Assembly (NCBI RefSeq): GCF_031454185.1
Contig: NZ_JAVDQI010000001.1
Location: forward strand, 570,749-634,748
Length of the DNA: 64,000 nucleotides
Direction of reading: 5' to 3'
DNA from: Methanococcoides alaskense
GTDB lineage: Archaea; Halobacteriota; Methanosarcinia; Methanosarcinales; Methanosarcinaceae
Made by a program: the position numbers and the translations under genes. Below the pieces are notes generated by a model. It was not told where the DNA came from and searched no databases. It saw only the letters and a program-made list of their open reading frames with translations. This document shows, one piece after another, positions 26,784 to 35,695 of this stretch (its first letter is position 1; every line of letters begins with the position of its first letter).

Positions 26784-27503
26784 TTAGAGACCTCCGATTG
26801 TGAGTATACCAACGAAAGCACACATCAATGTTGCTACAAAGGATGCAAGAACTGCCTTTGGCCATTTCTTGAACTTAGGGTCGTGGAAACCTTCGATGGT
26901 TCCTCCAATGTTGTATGAAGGAATTACTGCGTTCACGAAAAAGATACCTACAGCGAAAATACTTGCAAGTGCTACAAGGTCACTCTGGCTGAGACCAGTA
27001 CTGGTGCTCATGAGAGCGAAGTAGATAACTGACCCGCCAATGCCACCAAGAGCACCGCCGATAACACCACTCACATATGAGACGGTTGGAAGTCCGTGTC
27101 CCTCAGTACCCTGTGAAACGTAGATGTCCTGCCTGTCCTTTGTGATAGGGTCATAGTCCACTTTTGCGGATGCTGGTGGTACACCAACACCATATACGTA
27201 GACCCATGTTCCCACGATCATTGTTACAGAGATCATGATCATTGCTCCGACTCCACCGGATGCAGCAACAAGTGGTAAACTGTCAGATACTGACATAACG
27301 GCTCCTGCGGTCACAAGTCCTGTGAGACCTGCTCCAGCAGCCAGTTGTACAGTACCGGTACCAATACCGGTTGCCTGTGCCATAGCTGCAGGTGCTCCAC
27401 CTACAGGCACGAAGTGAACACTCCATGAAATAAGCATACCGCCAATGGTCACCATTGCGATGTATAAAATGTTCTCTGCGATAATTCCTGCTACATCTAT
27501 CAT
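26784..27503 (-). CDS. mtrD: Tetrahydromethanopterin S-methyltransferase subunit D
   Basis: A 239-residue integral membrane subunit with about six helices, starting MIDVAGIIAENILYIAMVTI. Gly-rich hydrophobic stretches such as GAGLTGLVTAGAVMSVSDSL and GVIGGALGGIGGSVIYFALM are typical of MtrD. It overlaps mtrE by 4 bases. Together with MtrE and MtrC it is thought to form the Na+ path. Confidence 0.95.
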   Translation of the reverse strand: MIDVAGIIAENILYIAMVTIGGMLISWSVHFVPVGGAPAAMAQATGIGTGTVQLAAGAGLTGLVTAGAVMSVSDSLPLVAASGGVGAMIMISVTMIVGTWVYVYGVGVPPASAKVDYDPITKDRQDIYVSQGTEGHGLPTVSYVSGVIGGALGGIGGSVIYFALMSTSTGLSQSDLVALASIFAVGIFFVNAVIPSYNIGGTIEGFHDPKFKKWPKAVLASFVATLMCAFVGILTIGGL

Positions 27504-28405
27504 GCAGCGACCTCCTCTTCTTCCTTGTAAGGACCAAATGCCTTACGTGCTGCTACTTCGATCTTTCTGTTCCAGATGATCATAAGTAACACTAAAATAA
27601 CTCCTGCTGCAACTGAAAGCCATCCCATTGTGAGACTGGTAGCAGGGTTAAAAACAGCTGTTACCCAACCGCTTAAGAAAACGGTCATACCGAATGCAAG
27701 ACCGGTTACTGGGCCTCCGAACTTTGCACAGAACCATGAATTGTCGATACCATTACGAAGACCAGATTCTGCTTTCCTTACAATATTACCGGAATTTGCA
27801 GCATTGAGACCTGATCCGAACTCAACGTTCTGGAATTCACGCTCTGCACCATAATGAACATCACCAGTGGATGAACCGATAGCTCCGACGGTGATCCCCC
27901 AAATGAACGCAAGAAGCGTAAGTGGGAAAGGATGTGCAAGAACGGCCACCATAATGTATGATACAACAAGGATACAGAATGTTGTAATGAATGCATATCC
28001 CATCATCACTGGCGTATGTGATCTGAGAATATCAAGATAGATCGGTTGTCTGAAACGTTTTTGACTTGCGGTACGGCCCATGTAAGCCGTAATACAATAT
28101 GTTCCGTGTACTGCGGTAGCAACAAGTGCACCAATAGCGATAGCAAAGATCACAGACAGACTTGCGGTCATCAATACAGATGCCACGGTTCCGCCAATAG
28201 CACAGATCAGTGCATTCGATGGTGGTTCACCAGAAATTGCTTTGTTGTAGATCCTATGTGGATACATCATCTGGGGTGCTAGCTGTACTTGTGAATTAGG
28301 GTTACTCTGAGATCCGACATCAGATTCGAGATCCTCAGTTGTGCCAGCAATAGTTGCGGCAGCGCCCATAAGTGCTAGAACACCCATGCCCATGAGTGGT
28401 TCCAT
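27500..28405 (-). CDS. mtrE: Tetrahydromethanopterin S-methyltransferase subunit E
   Basis: The first gene of the operon encodes a 301-residue polytopic membrane subunit (MEPLMGMGVLALMGAAATIA, then the conserved loop NPNSQVQLAPQMMYPHRIYN). MtrE carries residues implicated in Na+ translocation in this family. A strong Shine-Dalgarno (GAAGGAGG) precedes the ATG. The whole eight-gene unit is tightly packed with 1-14-base gaps or 4-base overlaps, indicating one transcript. Confidence 0.96.
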   Translation of the reverse strand: MEPLMGMGVLALMGAAATIAGTTEDLESDVGSQSNPNSQVQLAPQMMYPHRIYNKAISGEPPSNALICAIGGTVASVLMTASLSVIFAIAIGALVATAVHGTYCITAYMGRTASQKRFRQPIYLDILRSHTPVMMGYAFITTFCILVVSYIMVAVLAHPFPLTLLAFIWGITVGAIGSSTGDVHYGAEREFQNVEFGSGLNAANSGNIVRKAESGLRNGIDNSWFCAKFGGPVTGLAFGMTVFLSGWVTAVFNPATSLTMGWLSVAAGVILVLLMIIWNRKIEVAARKAFGPYKEEEEVAA

Positions 28406-28585
28406 TTATTTTCCTCCTTCGTAGTTCTAAATCAATAATATAAGTGCGAATAACTATCTTCGATATTTTAGCCACATATTACGTAAATATGGCATAGACT
28501 AACGTAAGATGGACAGCATTATCTAAAATCATTCATAAACCTTTCGGAACTTTTCTGTAAAAAAAGGGTTCTGCGAGAATTATTC
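28406..28585 (-). promoter_or_regulatory. mtr operon promoter and leader region
   Basis: The 180-base gap upstream of mtrE holds a strong ribosome-binding site (GAAGGAGG, about 6 bases before the ATG) and AT-rich stretches that could serve as TATA boxes (GCTAAAATATCG and CACTTATATTA on the minus strand). The nearer one would leave little leader before the Shine-Dalgarno, so the farther one is preferred. I see no convincing riboswitch. Confidence 0.4.
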
Positions 28586-28972
28586 TCATTCTCGACTGTC
28601 GAACCTTAAGATATAAATATCAGGACGTGGTCGTTTGCCGCTTCCTCTGGCAAAATCCATGTAACAATTGCTACAAAGCATACGTGCATTGATAGATGCA
28701 ATTTCAGAGGTCCCAGGAATAAGACGGACAAAAAGGAAAGATGGGTCGATCTCAAGGGATGTGACCGTTTCAGTAAAGTATTTGAGGATATGCTCTTCGA
28801 AGACCTCCAGATCATCCAGTTGGAGTCCACGCGTGTTTATTGTGATACCACCACATCCACAAGGAAGAGCAAAGGCATCCATCTCGATCAGAAAGACAGG
28901 TATACCCAAAAGTTCCCGAAGTTTGTTCTCCAATGCTCCACGTGCTTTCAGCATATCTTGTGTAATAGTCAT
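28586..28972 (-). CDS. Conserved Cys-rich protein upstream of mtr, unknown
   Basis: The 128-residue protein has two Cys features: ALPCGCGGITINTRG (residues about 35-49) and LCSNCYMDFARGSGKRP near residue 100, followed by DIYILRF. The CxC plus CxxC set could bind a metal. I believe similar proteins in methanogens carry a DUF label (possibly DUF5402) but cannot verify it. The start overlaps the U32 gene by 4 bases, so the two are co-translated, and both precede mtrE on the same strand. Confidence 0.75.
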   Translation of the reverse strand: MTITQDMLKARGALENKLRELLGIPVFLIEMDAFALPCGCGGITINTRGLQLDDLEVFEEHILKYFTETVTSLEIDPSFLFVRLIPGTSEIASINARMLCSNCYMDFARGSGKRPRPDIYILRFDSRE

Positions 28973-30051
28973 GTTCTATCTCCTGATGATCCCAATGGTA
29001 CCATACAACGTCCGTCCTCATCCTGGGAATATACCCGAATGATCTTCTCAGCAAGGCGCTTACAATATCCACACTTGTGGCAGACCTTGTCGCATCTTTT
29101 CCATTGCTCTATGGCCCCGCTCAGCTCACTGTTCGGGATAAAGAAATGGTCCTTCAGGTCCTTTATGCTATCCAAAAGGTCCATAAGATTGCCTTCATAG
29201 CTCTCATTAGCGTAAGCATCTACGGCATTAAGGATCCAGTTGACGAACTGCGTCCTGCCACCGATCTTGAATGTGTCCGTGATATGGCGATATTCCTTAA
29301 GGTCCTCCGGCCTTATCCAGGGGGACTTTATGAGCTGTTGCGGGTCATTGATCCTCAAGGACAGGCACTTGAAGTAGTAATAATCATCAAGCACGTTCGG
29401 CTTTGGCCCCGGACCATTGGCATGTGAGAAGAAATTGAAGTGTGCATACCTGAAAGGGCACTGATACAAACATGCCTCGTTTACAAGAAGCTTAAGATCG
29501 CATGATACTGCGTCCCTTATCGATTCGAGTTTATCGAATTGCCTGTTCACTGCAGGATCAATGACTATAGTAGTCGCTCCAAGTTGTTCATAGAACTCGG
29601 CCTTCTGCGGAGAATCCACAAAAGAGAGTACCGAGACCACCACATCCATATCATAATCCTTTGCGAGCATTTCCACAAAAAGGGGATCTGCGACAGTGAT
29701 CGAATCTATCCCGATGCCGTTCAACTTATCGAAATACCAATCGATGGTTCGGTAACCTTCCGGCGTAAGTTGCTGTCCACCCATGCAGGAACTGTTAAGG
29801 ATTATCTCCATTTTCACGCCCTTATCATGTGCGTACTCTGTCTGTATAGCGATCTCCTCGAGCTTCGGCGCACTCAGGTTGGTCCTGCCAGTGCCAATAT
29901 AATCGGGAGACCCTGCCATATAGACAGCATAGATATCATCAGATCCTGAAAGCAGGTCTTCAAGTCCTTCAAGATGACCTACATGGGGTACATACAGCTT
30001 CATTGAAACCATCTTATCGTGTAAATTTAGATAAGGATTTTGGTTTGTCAC
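28969..30051 (-). CDS. U32 peptidase-family protein
   Basis: The 360-residue protein matches peptidase family U32: KLYVPHVGHLEGLEDLL at the N-terminus, MEIILNSSCMGGQQLTPEGY, and the core block LLVNEACLYQCPFRYAHFNF with its conserved Cys residues. A C-terminal CHKCGYC motif follows. Many U32 proteins act in RNA or cofactor modification rather than as proteases, and the Cys set suggests an Fe-S cluster. The start here is a GTG at 30051; a downstream ATG at 30003 is an alternative. It is coupled to the 128-residue gene. Confidence 0.85.
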   Translation of the reverse strand: MTNQNPYLNLHDKMVSMKLYVPHVGHLEGLEDLLSGSDDIYAVYMAGSPDYIGTGRTNLSAPKLEEIAIQTEYAHDKGVKMEIILNSSCMGGQQLTPEGYRTIDWYFDKLNGIGIDSITVADPLFVEMLAKDYDMDVVVSVLSFVDSPQKAEFYEQLGATTIVIDPAVNRQFDKLESIRDAVSCDLKLLVNEACLYQCPFRYAHFNFFSHANGPGPKPNVLDDYYYFKCLSLRINDPQQLIKSPWIRPEDLKEYRHITDTFKIGGRTQFVNWILNAVDAYANESYEGNLMDLLDSIKDLKDHFFIPNSELSGAIEQWKRCDKVCHKCGYCKRLAEKIIRVYSQDEDGRCMVPLGSSGDRT

Positions 30052-30096
30052 CTCAGACCAAAATAGTTATTAAAGGCTATTTTCGTTCTAATCAAT

Positions 30097-30906
30097 ATGA
30101 TAATAGGTGCATCTTCCTTTGCAGGCGGTCTTAAAGAGCTGGACCAACATGTCCGATCTGTGGAACTCTATATGCCAAAACTTGGAGTATATGAAGGGAA
30201 GGAACTTCAGAAAGACAGGCTGGACCAGATCCTCGACGAACTGTCCACATGCGATCTTGATACATCCATGCATGCACATTATTTTGCAGACGTTCCAACA
30301 TATCCAAAGGGCCTTGTGGTTGATACTGCATCCATGGAACCCATGCACTTCAAGCTGATGGAAGAATGCATATCACTTGCAGGAAAGCTCGATACGAAAG
30401 CAGTTGTCGTTCATCCCGGCAGAGTTGGCGATGACAGACAAAGGTCCCTTGGCAGGATGACAACCAATCTGAAAAGACTTGCAGCTTTTGCATCAGAGAA
30501 CAATGTCATGTTAGGACTCGAGAATAAAGAGGCAACCGACCCCGGCAATCTCTGTTGTGAAGCAGAGGAACTGCTCAAAGTGGTCAATGAAGTGGATTCT
30601 ACGAACCTTGGGGTGACATTTGACATAGGACACGCGAACCTGACCTGCGGCGGAGACCACGATAAATTGAACGAGTTCATCAGGACAGTATCAGAACAAG
30701 TGATACATGTGCATCTGCATGACAATTACGGAAAATGGACCCCTAATTACGATGGAGATGAGCACATGGCACCCGGAACCGGTACGATCGATTATTCAGT
30801 GCTTAATTCGCTTAAAGGTTACAAAGGGATATTCAATCTTGAGGTTTTTTCCATCGAAGATGTCCTTGCGGGAAAAGAGATGATCAGAGAACATATCAGC
30901 CTTTGA
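30097..30906 (+). CDS. Sugar-phosphate isomerase/epimerase-like TIM barrel
   Basis: The 269-residue protein belongs to the xylose-isomerase-like / AP-endonuclease-2 TIM-barrel group. Metal-ligand segments are VVHPGR, LGLENKEATDPGNLC, GVTFDIGHANL and VHLHDNYGK, plus the late block HMAPGTGTIDYS. Typical members isomerise sugars or act as endonuclease IV. The exact substrate is unknown. It is divergent from the U32 gene with a 45-base gap. Confidence 0.85.
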   Translation: MIIGASSFAGGLKELDQHVRSVELYMPKLGVYEGKELQKDRLDQILDELSTCDLDTSMHAHYFADVPTYPKGLVVDTASMEPMHFKLMEECISLAGKLDTKAVVVHPGRVGDDRQRSLGRMTTNLKRLAAFASENNVMLGLENKEATDPGNLCCEAEELLKVVNEVDSTNLGVTFDIGHANLTCGGDHDKLNEFIRTVSEQVIHVHLHDNYGKWTPNYDGDEHMAPGTGTIDYSVLNSLKGYKGIFNLEVFSIEDVLAGKEMIREHISL

Positions 30907-30919
30907 TCAACATTTTTCA

Positions 30920-31330
30920 TTATAAACGGAATTCCGGAGGAACGACCAGAACAAGTATTGGAGAAAGTTGAAGGACCTTCAGTGTCACAGAACCCATTAT
31001 CTGTTTTATTCCAGTGTGACCCCGGGTACCTATAACGATCCTGTCGACATTGTGCTTTTTTGCAGTCTTTACGATCATTTCTGCGGCATGGCCATCAACT
31101 ATCTCCGAGATGATGCTCTGTTCTTTACACCCTCTTTTGAGAAGTTCTTCCCTTACGCTATTGATCACATGCTCAGCACCGTTCTCACGCCAGGTTTTCC
31201 TACCAAGCCCCTTGTCTTCGACCACATGAACGATTATGACCTCAGAATCGTGTTTGCTTGCGATCTGACCTGCAACCATTGCAGCGTTTTCCGAATATCC
31301 TGACCCGTCAGTGGGAAGTAATATTTTCAT
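30920..31330 (-). CDS. Universal stress protein (UspA family)
   Basis: The 136-residue protein has the UspA fold and ATP-binding motif: MKILLPTDGSGYSENAAMVA at the start, then HNVDRIVIGTRGHTGIKQIM and GSVTLKVLQLSPILVLVVPP. The G-2x-G-9x-G(S/T) signature suggests it binds ATP. UspA proteins respond to stress by unknown mechanisms. It is convergent with the TIM-barrel gene, with 13 bases between the stops. Confidence 0.93.
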   Translation of the reverse strand: MKILLPTDGSGYSENAAMVAGQIASKHDSEVIIVHVVEDKGLGRKTWRENGAEHVINSVREELLKRGCKEQSIISEIVDGHAAEMIVKTAKKHNVDRIVIGTRGHTGIKQIMGSVTLKVLQLSPILVLVVPPEFRL

Positions 31331-31490
31331 ATAATTTTTGGTTACTTTTTAAGTGTATTAAAGTTATTGGAGATCGACCTTTAGCAAATTTATTCTATAT
31401 TTATTCAGGAATTGATCAAACGCGACAAAAACAAAGACAAAAATAGAACATCATAATAAAAATAGAGGAAAGAGGAGCTTTTATCCCCCC

Positions 31491-32006
31491 TCATCCCCTC
31501 TGAACTGTTTCGAGATGAGCTGCCACAATATTATCCAGCTCCATTACAACATTTCCATTAGAGATGGTATAAGGAATGTTCTCTTTCGGATATGCTACAC
31601 ATGATCCCTGTATCCCTTCTCCGTTATTAGCATCAAAAGTCGTTCTGCATGAATCACAGACAAGCACATCCTTGTCAAGGGAAAAACCAATTGAACCACA
31701 TGGTGGACAAACGTTCGATCGGACTATTATGTCGTCACCTAACTTATAGGCCATAACTGCGATCTCACCTGTATCGGCATTTACCTTGAAATGAGTGTTC
31801 ACATTCTCCTCGATCGCCTGGACAGGGATCGTAACAATATTGCCCGATACTTCCGGATCTATCCACGTTGCTGCAATAGGTTTAACGACAGATCCCGCAA
31901 CAGGTTCAACAGCAGTTTCTGCCTGTGCATTATTTTCAAGACATCCAGGTACAAACGCAACCGCGATCATTATCAACAGTATGGTCCCTATTAATTTTGA
32001 ATTCAT
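31491..32006 (-). CDS. DUF2318-like lipoprotein, possible heavy-metal or Fe-S protein
   Basis: The 171-residue protein has a lipoprotein signal (IAVAFVPGCLENN with the lipobox Cys) and a domain with paired CxxC motifs, SNVCPPCGSIGF and LVCDSCRTTFDANNGEG, followed by SCVAYPKENIPY. This agrees with DUF2318, found at the end of FtrD/Fet-type iron transport proteins. It lies immediately downstream of the ABC exporter genes and is probably co-transcribed, suggesting metal or redox cargo. Confidence 0.8.
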   Translation of the reverse strand: MNSKLIGTILLIMIAVAFVPGCLENNAQAETAVEPVAGSVVKPIAATWIDPEVSGNIVTIPVQAIEENVNTHFKVNADTGEIAVMAYKLGDDIIVRSNVCPPCGSIGFSLDKDVLVCDSCRTTFDANNGEGIQGSCVAYPKENIPYTISNGNVVMELDNIVAAHLETVQRG

Positions 32007-32012
32007 TTTATA

Positions 32013-32675
32013 TCATTCCTTTATTTTTCCGTCTTGTAAGTTGATGATCCTGTCCGACATTCTGGCAAGGTCGTGATTGTGCGTTATCATGACCACTGTC
32101 ATATCGTCCTTCAGAGAATTGAGAAGGGAGATTATCCTCTCCCCTGTTCCTTTATCCAGTGCTCCTGTGGGTTCATCCGCAAGCAGTATCTTTGGACTCA
32201 TGACCAATGCCCTTGCGATAGCGACCCTTTGTTGTTCCCCCCCACTGAGCTCAGATGGTTTATGGTCCAGACGATGGGAAAGCTCCACTCTTTCAAGAGC
32301 ATCAAGGGCTGCACTATGACCCCTATCCCCTGCAAAAACAAGAGGCAAGGCAACATTCTCATATGCGGTAAGAGAGGGGATCAGATGGAATTGCTGGAAC
32401 ACAAAACCCACAGTCCTACGCCTATAATCGACCATCTCTTTCCGGGATATCGTAGTAATATCATCCCCGTCTATGAGAATGGACCCTTCAGTGGGCCTGT
32501 CCAACATGCCGATCAGGTTCATCAGGGTAGTTTTACCGGACCCGGATTGCCCCATGATGGACACAAATTCCCCATTTTCAATGTCCATATCGATGCCATG
32601 CAGTACCTCGACATCATTGGGACCTATTTTGTAGCTCTTTTTCAAACCACTTGCATGGATAAGTCCATTAGACAC
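32013..32675 (-). CDS. ABC exporter ATPase (MacB/LolD type)
   Basis: The 220-residue ATPase has Walker A GQSGSGKTTLM, Q-loop FVFQQFHLIPSLTAYENVAL, signature LSGGEQQRVAIARALVMSPK, Walker B ILLADEPTGALD and switch His VMITHNHDLAR. The insert after the Q-loop is typical of the MacB/LolD class that powers FtsX-type permeases. The start overlaps the permease stop region by 8 bases. Confidence 0.95.
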   Translation of the reverse strand: MSNGLIHASGLKKSYKIGPNDVEVLHGIDMDIENGEFVSIMGQSGSGKTTLMNLIGMLDRPTEGSILIDGDDITTISRKEMVDYRRRTVGFVFQQFHLIPSLTAYENVALPLVFAGDRGHSAALDALERVELSHRLDHKPSELSGGEQQRVAIARALVMSPKILLADEPTGALDKGTGERIISLLNSLKDDMTVVMITHNHDLARMSDRIINLQDGKIKE

Positions 32676-33837
32676 TCCTTAACACCTCCGCAGGATCGAT
32701 ATTCAATGCCCGCTTTGCCGGGATTATGGATGCGACAATTCCCACCATCACAGCCATACCGGATACCAGAGGCAGAAGTTCCCACATTGGGAAAGGTTCA
32801 GCAAAGCCCAGTAAGGGGGCAATTATGTAGGACAGTAAAGTTCCGGTCCCGAAGCCAATGCTGCCTCCGATCGTTCCTATCAACGCCCCTTCAAGGAACA
32901 ACATTGATATGACCTGATGATCGCTTGCGCCAATTGCACGCATGATACCTATCTCCCTTATCTTTTCGTTCACAGATGCAAGCATGGTAGAAGCAACGGT
33001 AAGGGTACTCACAAGCAGAGTTATGATCGAGATAGCCATTGCAGAAGTTTGAGTATGCTTGATCATGGCCATCTCACTCTGAACGATCTGACTCATTGCC
33101 CTGGCCTCCACATCCGGCAGGGCGCCTTCTATCTGGAGGCTCATTTCGGACACCGGACAGTCATTACAAAGAGCACGAACATCAATGCTGCTGACCTTTC
33201 CTTTTTTATCGAGAAGGGTCTGAGAAACAGAAAGAGGCATTATTATGTAGCCGTCTTCCTCCCCACCCGTGCTATCAACAATACCCACCACTTCAAGGTC
33301 CATGTCAACACCATTCCCTTCAAGGGTGATCATCGAGCCAGTATCCAGACCCAGTGGTCTTGCTATGTCCGAGCCAAGCATCACTTCCGTCCCATTGGGA
33401 TTGGATAGCCATTCCCCATTCACGTTCCACCACGACCTGAGATCTTGTTCCTGTTCCACATCAACCCCCATTACTATGACATTTTCGTGTCCAAGTCCTG
33501 CAACTCCATACAAACGAGGTGCCACCACCCCTAGATTCGCACTGTTCTCGATATCGTATATTCCGGGAATATCAGATTCTAATATGTAGTTATTACCAGT
33601 GGATATCGAACCGAGAGATGTCGAACCTGCTAACAAGGGTATTGAGTCTGTCTGCGGCCTTACGATGATATTAGCACCGAAGTTGTTCGACTCTTCGTAA
33701 AGGCTATCATTTGCAGCAGAAAACGTTGTAACAACCGCAACCATAGCGGATGCTGCAACAATGATCCCCAGGACTGCGATCGCAAGTTTAGTTCTCCTGC
33801 GGAAAACATCTTTTAACACAACAGAATATAAGCGCAT
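32668..33837 (-). CDS. ABC exporter permease (FtsX/MacB type)
   Basis: A 389-residue permease with an N-terminal helix (TKLAIAVLGIIVAASAMVAV), a large extracytoplasmic MacB periplasmic-core domain (about residues 45-265) and a C-terminal FtsX domain with three helices (SIITLLVSTLTVASTML, EGALIGTIGGSIGFGTG, MAVMVGIVASIIPAKRALNI). I prefer the ATG at 33837 (MRLYSVVLKDVFRRR); the frame is open from 33867. Substrate is unknown. The downstream DUF2318-like lipoprotein hints at metal handling. Confidence 0.9.
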   Translation of the reverse strand: MRLYSVVLKDVFRRRTKLAIAVLGIIVAASAMVAVVTTFSAANDSLYEESNNFGANIIVRPQTDSIPLLAGSTSLGSISTGNNYILESDIPGIYDIENSANLGVVAPRLYGVAGLGHENVIVMGVDVEQEQDLRSWWNVNGEWLSNPNGTEVMLGSDIARPLGLDTGSMITLEGNGVDMDLEVVGIVDSTGGEEDGYIIMPLSVSQTLLDKKGKVSSIDVRALCNDCPVSEMSLQIEGALPDVEARAMSQIVQSEMAMIKHTQTSAMAISIITLLVSTLTVASTMLASVNEKIREIGIMRAIGASDHQVISMLFLEGALIGTIGGSIGFGTGTLLSYIIAPLLGFAEPFPMWELLPLVSGMAVMVGIVASIIPAKRALNIDPAEVLRSV

Positions 33838-34132
33838 AAAATGTAATTGAAAAGGTAAGTACATCAATGCAAGTTACGCGGTAAATATGGCCCCTAAGTG
33901 AAGCCATCACATTTGAGGGGAACTATATGCAAGAAGGTTTCGTGATGCATACTTGGGGTCATAAAAGAGGTAAAGGATTACTTTGAGTATCAATTTTTGA
34001 CATTCCTCCAAAAAATAAAAATATATAAGTATTACTTTCACCTCACTAGAAAGGTTAATATTAAATAGCGTTGCAATTAGAAATTGTAGAAAGAGGCAAG
34101 TATTAAATATCATGAGAGGGGGTGTGATTCAA

Positions 34133-34546
34133 ATGTCAGAGGATCGTATAGGTCAATCTCGCAAAGATTTTCTTCGCGAAATGTTTTCGGGTATTCCAGA
34201 TATAAAAGGAAGGACGAAACTGCAAAAGATTGTATTTTTAGGGCAAGAGGAATTGGGACTAGATAAACAATTTGATTATGATGAATATCACTATGGTCCA
34301 TATTCTCAAGAATTGACCGACACTCTTGACGAAATGGTATTTGAAGGCGACATCATTGAAGACTGTGAAACTCATGGAGAGTACATAACTTATTGTTATA
34401 GGTTATCCGACTCTGCGGTCAGTTCTGAATCTAAGCAAATTCCAAGTTCTACGATGATGAAATTAGCGAAATTAGCAAAACTTCCAAGAGCAAGAATCAT
34501 TGATTATGTCTACCGAAAGTATCTCCCCCACCGTACTCCCAGCTGA
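34133..34546 (+). CDS. YwgA/Panacea (SocA)-like protein
   Basis: The 137-residue protein shows the pattern GRTKLQKIVFLGQEELGL, then FDYDEYHYGPYSQELTDTLD and EMVFEGDIIE. This resembles YwgA and the SocA-like Panacea domain, which often acts as an antitoxin or proteolysis adaptor in toxin-antitoxin or defence loci. I chose the ATG at 34133 because GGGGGTG lies upstream. Its last 41 bases overlap the next gene. It begins the AT-rich accessory region. The assignment is by motif only. Confidence 0.6.
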   Translation: MSEDRIGQSRKDFLREMFSGIPDIKGRTKLQKIVFLGQEELGLDKQFDYDEYHYGPYSQELTDTLDEMVFEGDIIEDCETHGEYITYCYRLSDSAVSSESKQIPSSTMMKLAKLAKLPRARIIDYVYRKYLPHRTPS

Positions 34547-35519
34547 AAACGGTTTCGAATTTATTTTATCTCATAATTCTATCATTGAAGATACATCTAT
34601 TCGTAATTTATTCATGAAGTTGGAAGATGACTTATCCCTTCGTCAATTTTTTATCGATTCTACATATGCAGATCTATTGAAAAAATGCAATGGAAAAGAT
34701 ATGGATTTGTTTCATTTGTTAGATTTTGTAAGAAAATCAAAAATTATACCTGTTTCGTTGCCTGGTACAAGTGACTCCCCATTTTTTAATTATATTGCAA
34801 TGTTAGCTAACAAAGCAAATAATCTATTCACAACTGAACTTGAAAGAGAATTGAGTCACGTTTGTGAAAAAGCTGAAAGAATTGGTGTCCTTTCACTTTC
34901 ATCATAGATTGATAGTATCGATGACAAAAGTAACGGAATAACTTTTGATGCGATCACATGTCCTGATAAATGCGATGCTATTGAGCATTTCAAACCATGT
35001 GAAGTAACTCCAAAAATCTGTTTTTATAGCATTTCAGATAAATTTAATGAATTGTGGATGAAAAAAGAAAACAGTGGTTTATTTCTAGAACTCTGGCTAT
35101 ATCATTCACTAAAGACTAAATTTCAAGAAACTGAGTTGATAGGAATTCACCATGGGGTAAGTGTTTCAAAAGATTATCAGAGTCAAGTGGACAGTGTAGA
35201 TGATTTGTTGAGAGACTCTGAAATAAATACAGGGAGTACCATTACCGAAGTGGATGTCCTTATAACCAAGAATAATGAACCTTACTGTATTATCGAATGC
35301 AAATGTAAAGATAAAGGAAACGTGGGGATGCCAGACGTTTTGAAATTAAAAGGCACAATGAGTTTACTTGGTGTCGAAAAGGGAATACTATTTACAAAGA
35401 ACTTTCGGCAAGATTTGGGGGATAGCCAAGTGTTTGAAAATATATATGTGATCCAGGATGTCCTTATAATGGAAAATATTTTGGATCAAGTCTTTGACAT
35501 AATTTCATCAAATAACTAA
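34506..35519 (+). CDS. Card1-like PD-(D/E)XK nuclease gene with one in-frame UAG (possible pyrrolysine)
   Basis: The frame from ATG 34506 to 35519 is open except for one TAG at 34905-34907; 144 bases after it are free of stops and run into a coding block. Read through, it gives 337 residues. The N-terminal part (about 133) is unassigned. The C-terminal part carries a Card1/DUF1887-like nuclease core: NSGLFLELWLYHSLK, the acidic residue in ITEVDVLITK, E-x-K in CIIECKCKD, and VLKLKGTMSLLGVEKGILF. No CARF domain is seen. UAG could be read as pyrrolysine, or it is a nonsense mutation splitting the gene. Confidence 0.6.
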
Positions 35520-35695
35520 TTTTGATTCATTTTCCCGACTTATCGATGTGTTCCATTTCCTCAAATACTTCTGGATATCGAGATCTCAACGCAGCTGTCA
35601 CTCCCTTTCGTAAGGTGGGGGATGAAAGGAGTACTATCCGCATACAACATTATTTTACAAAACATTGATATATTGTTAAAACATATGTTATATTG

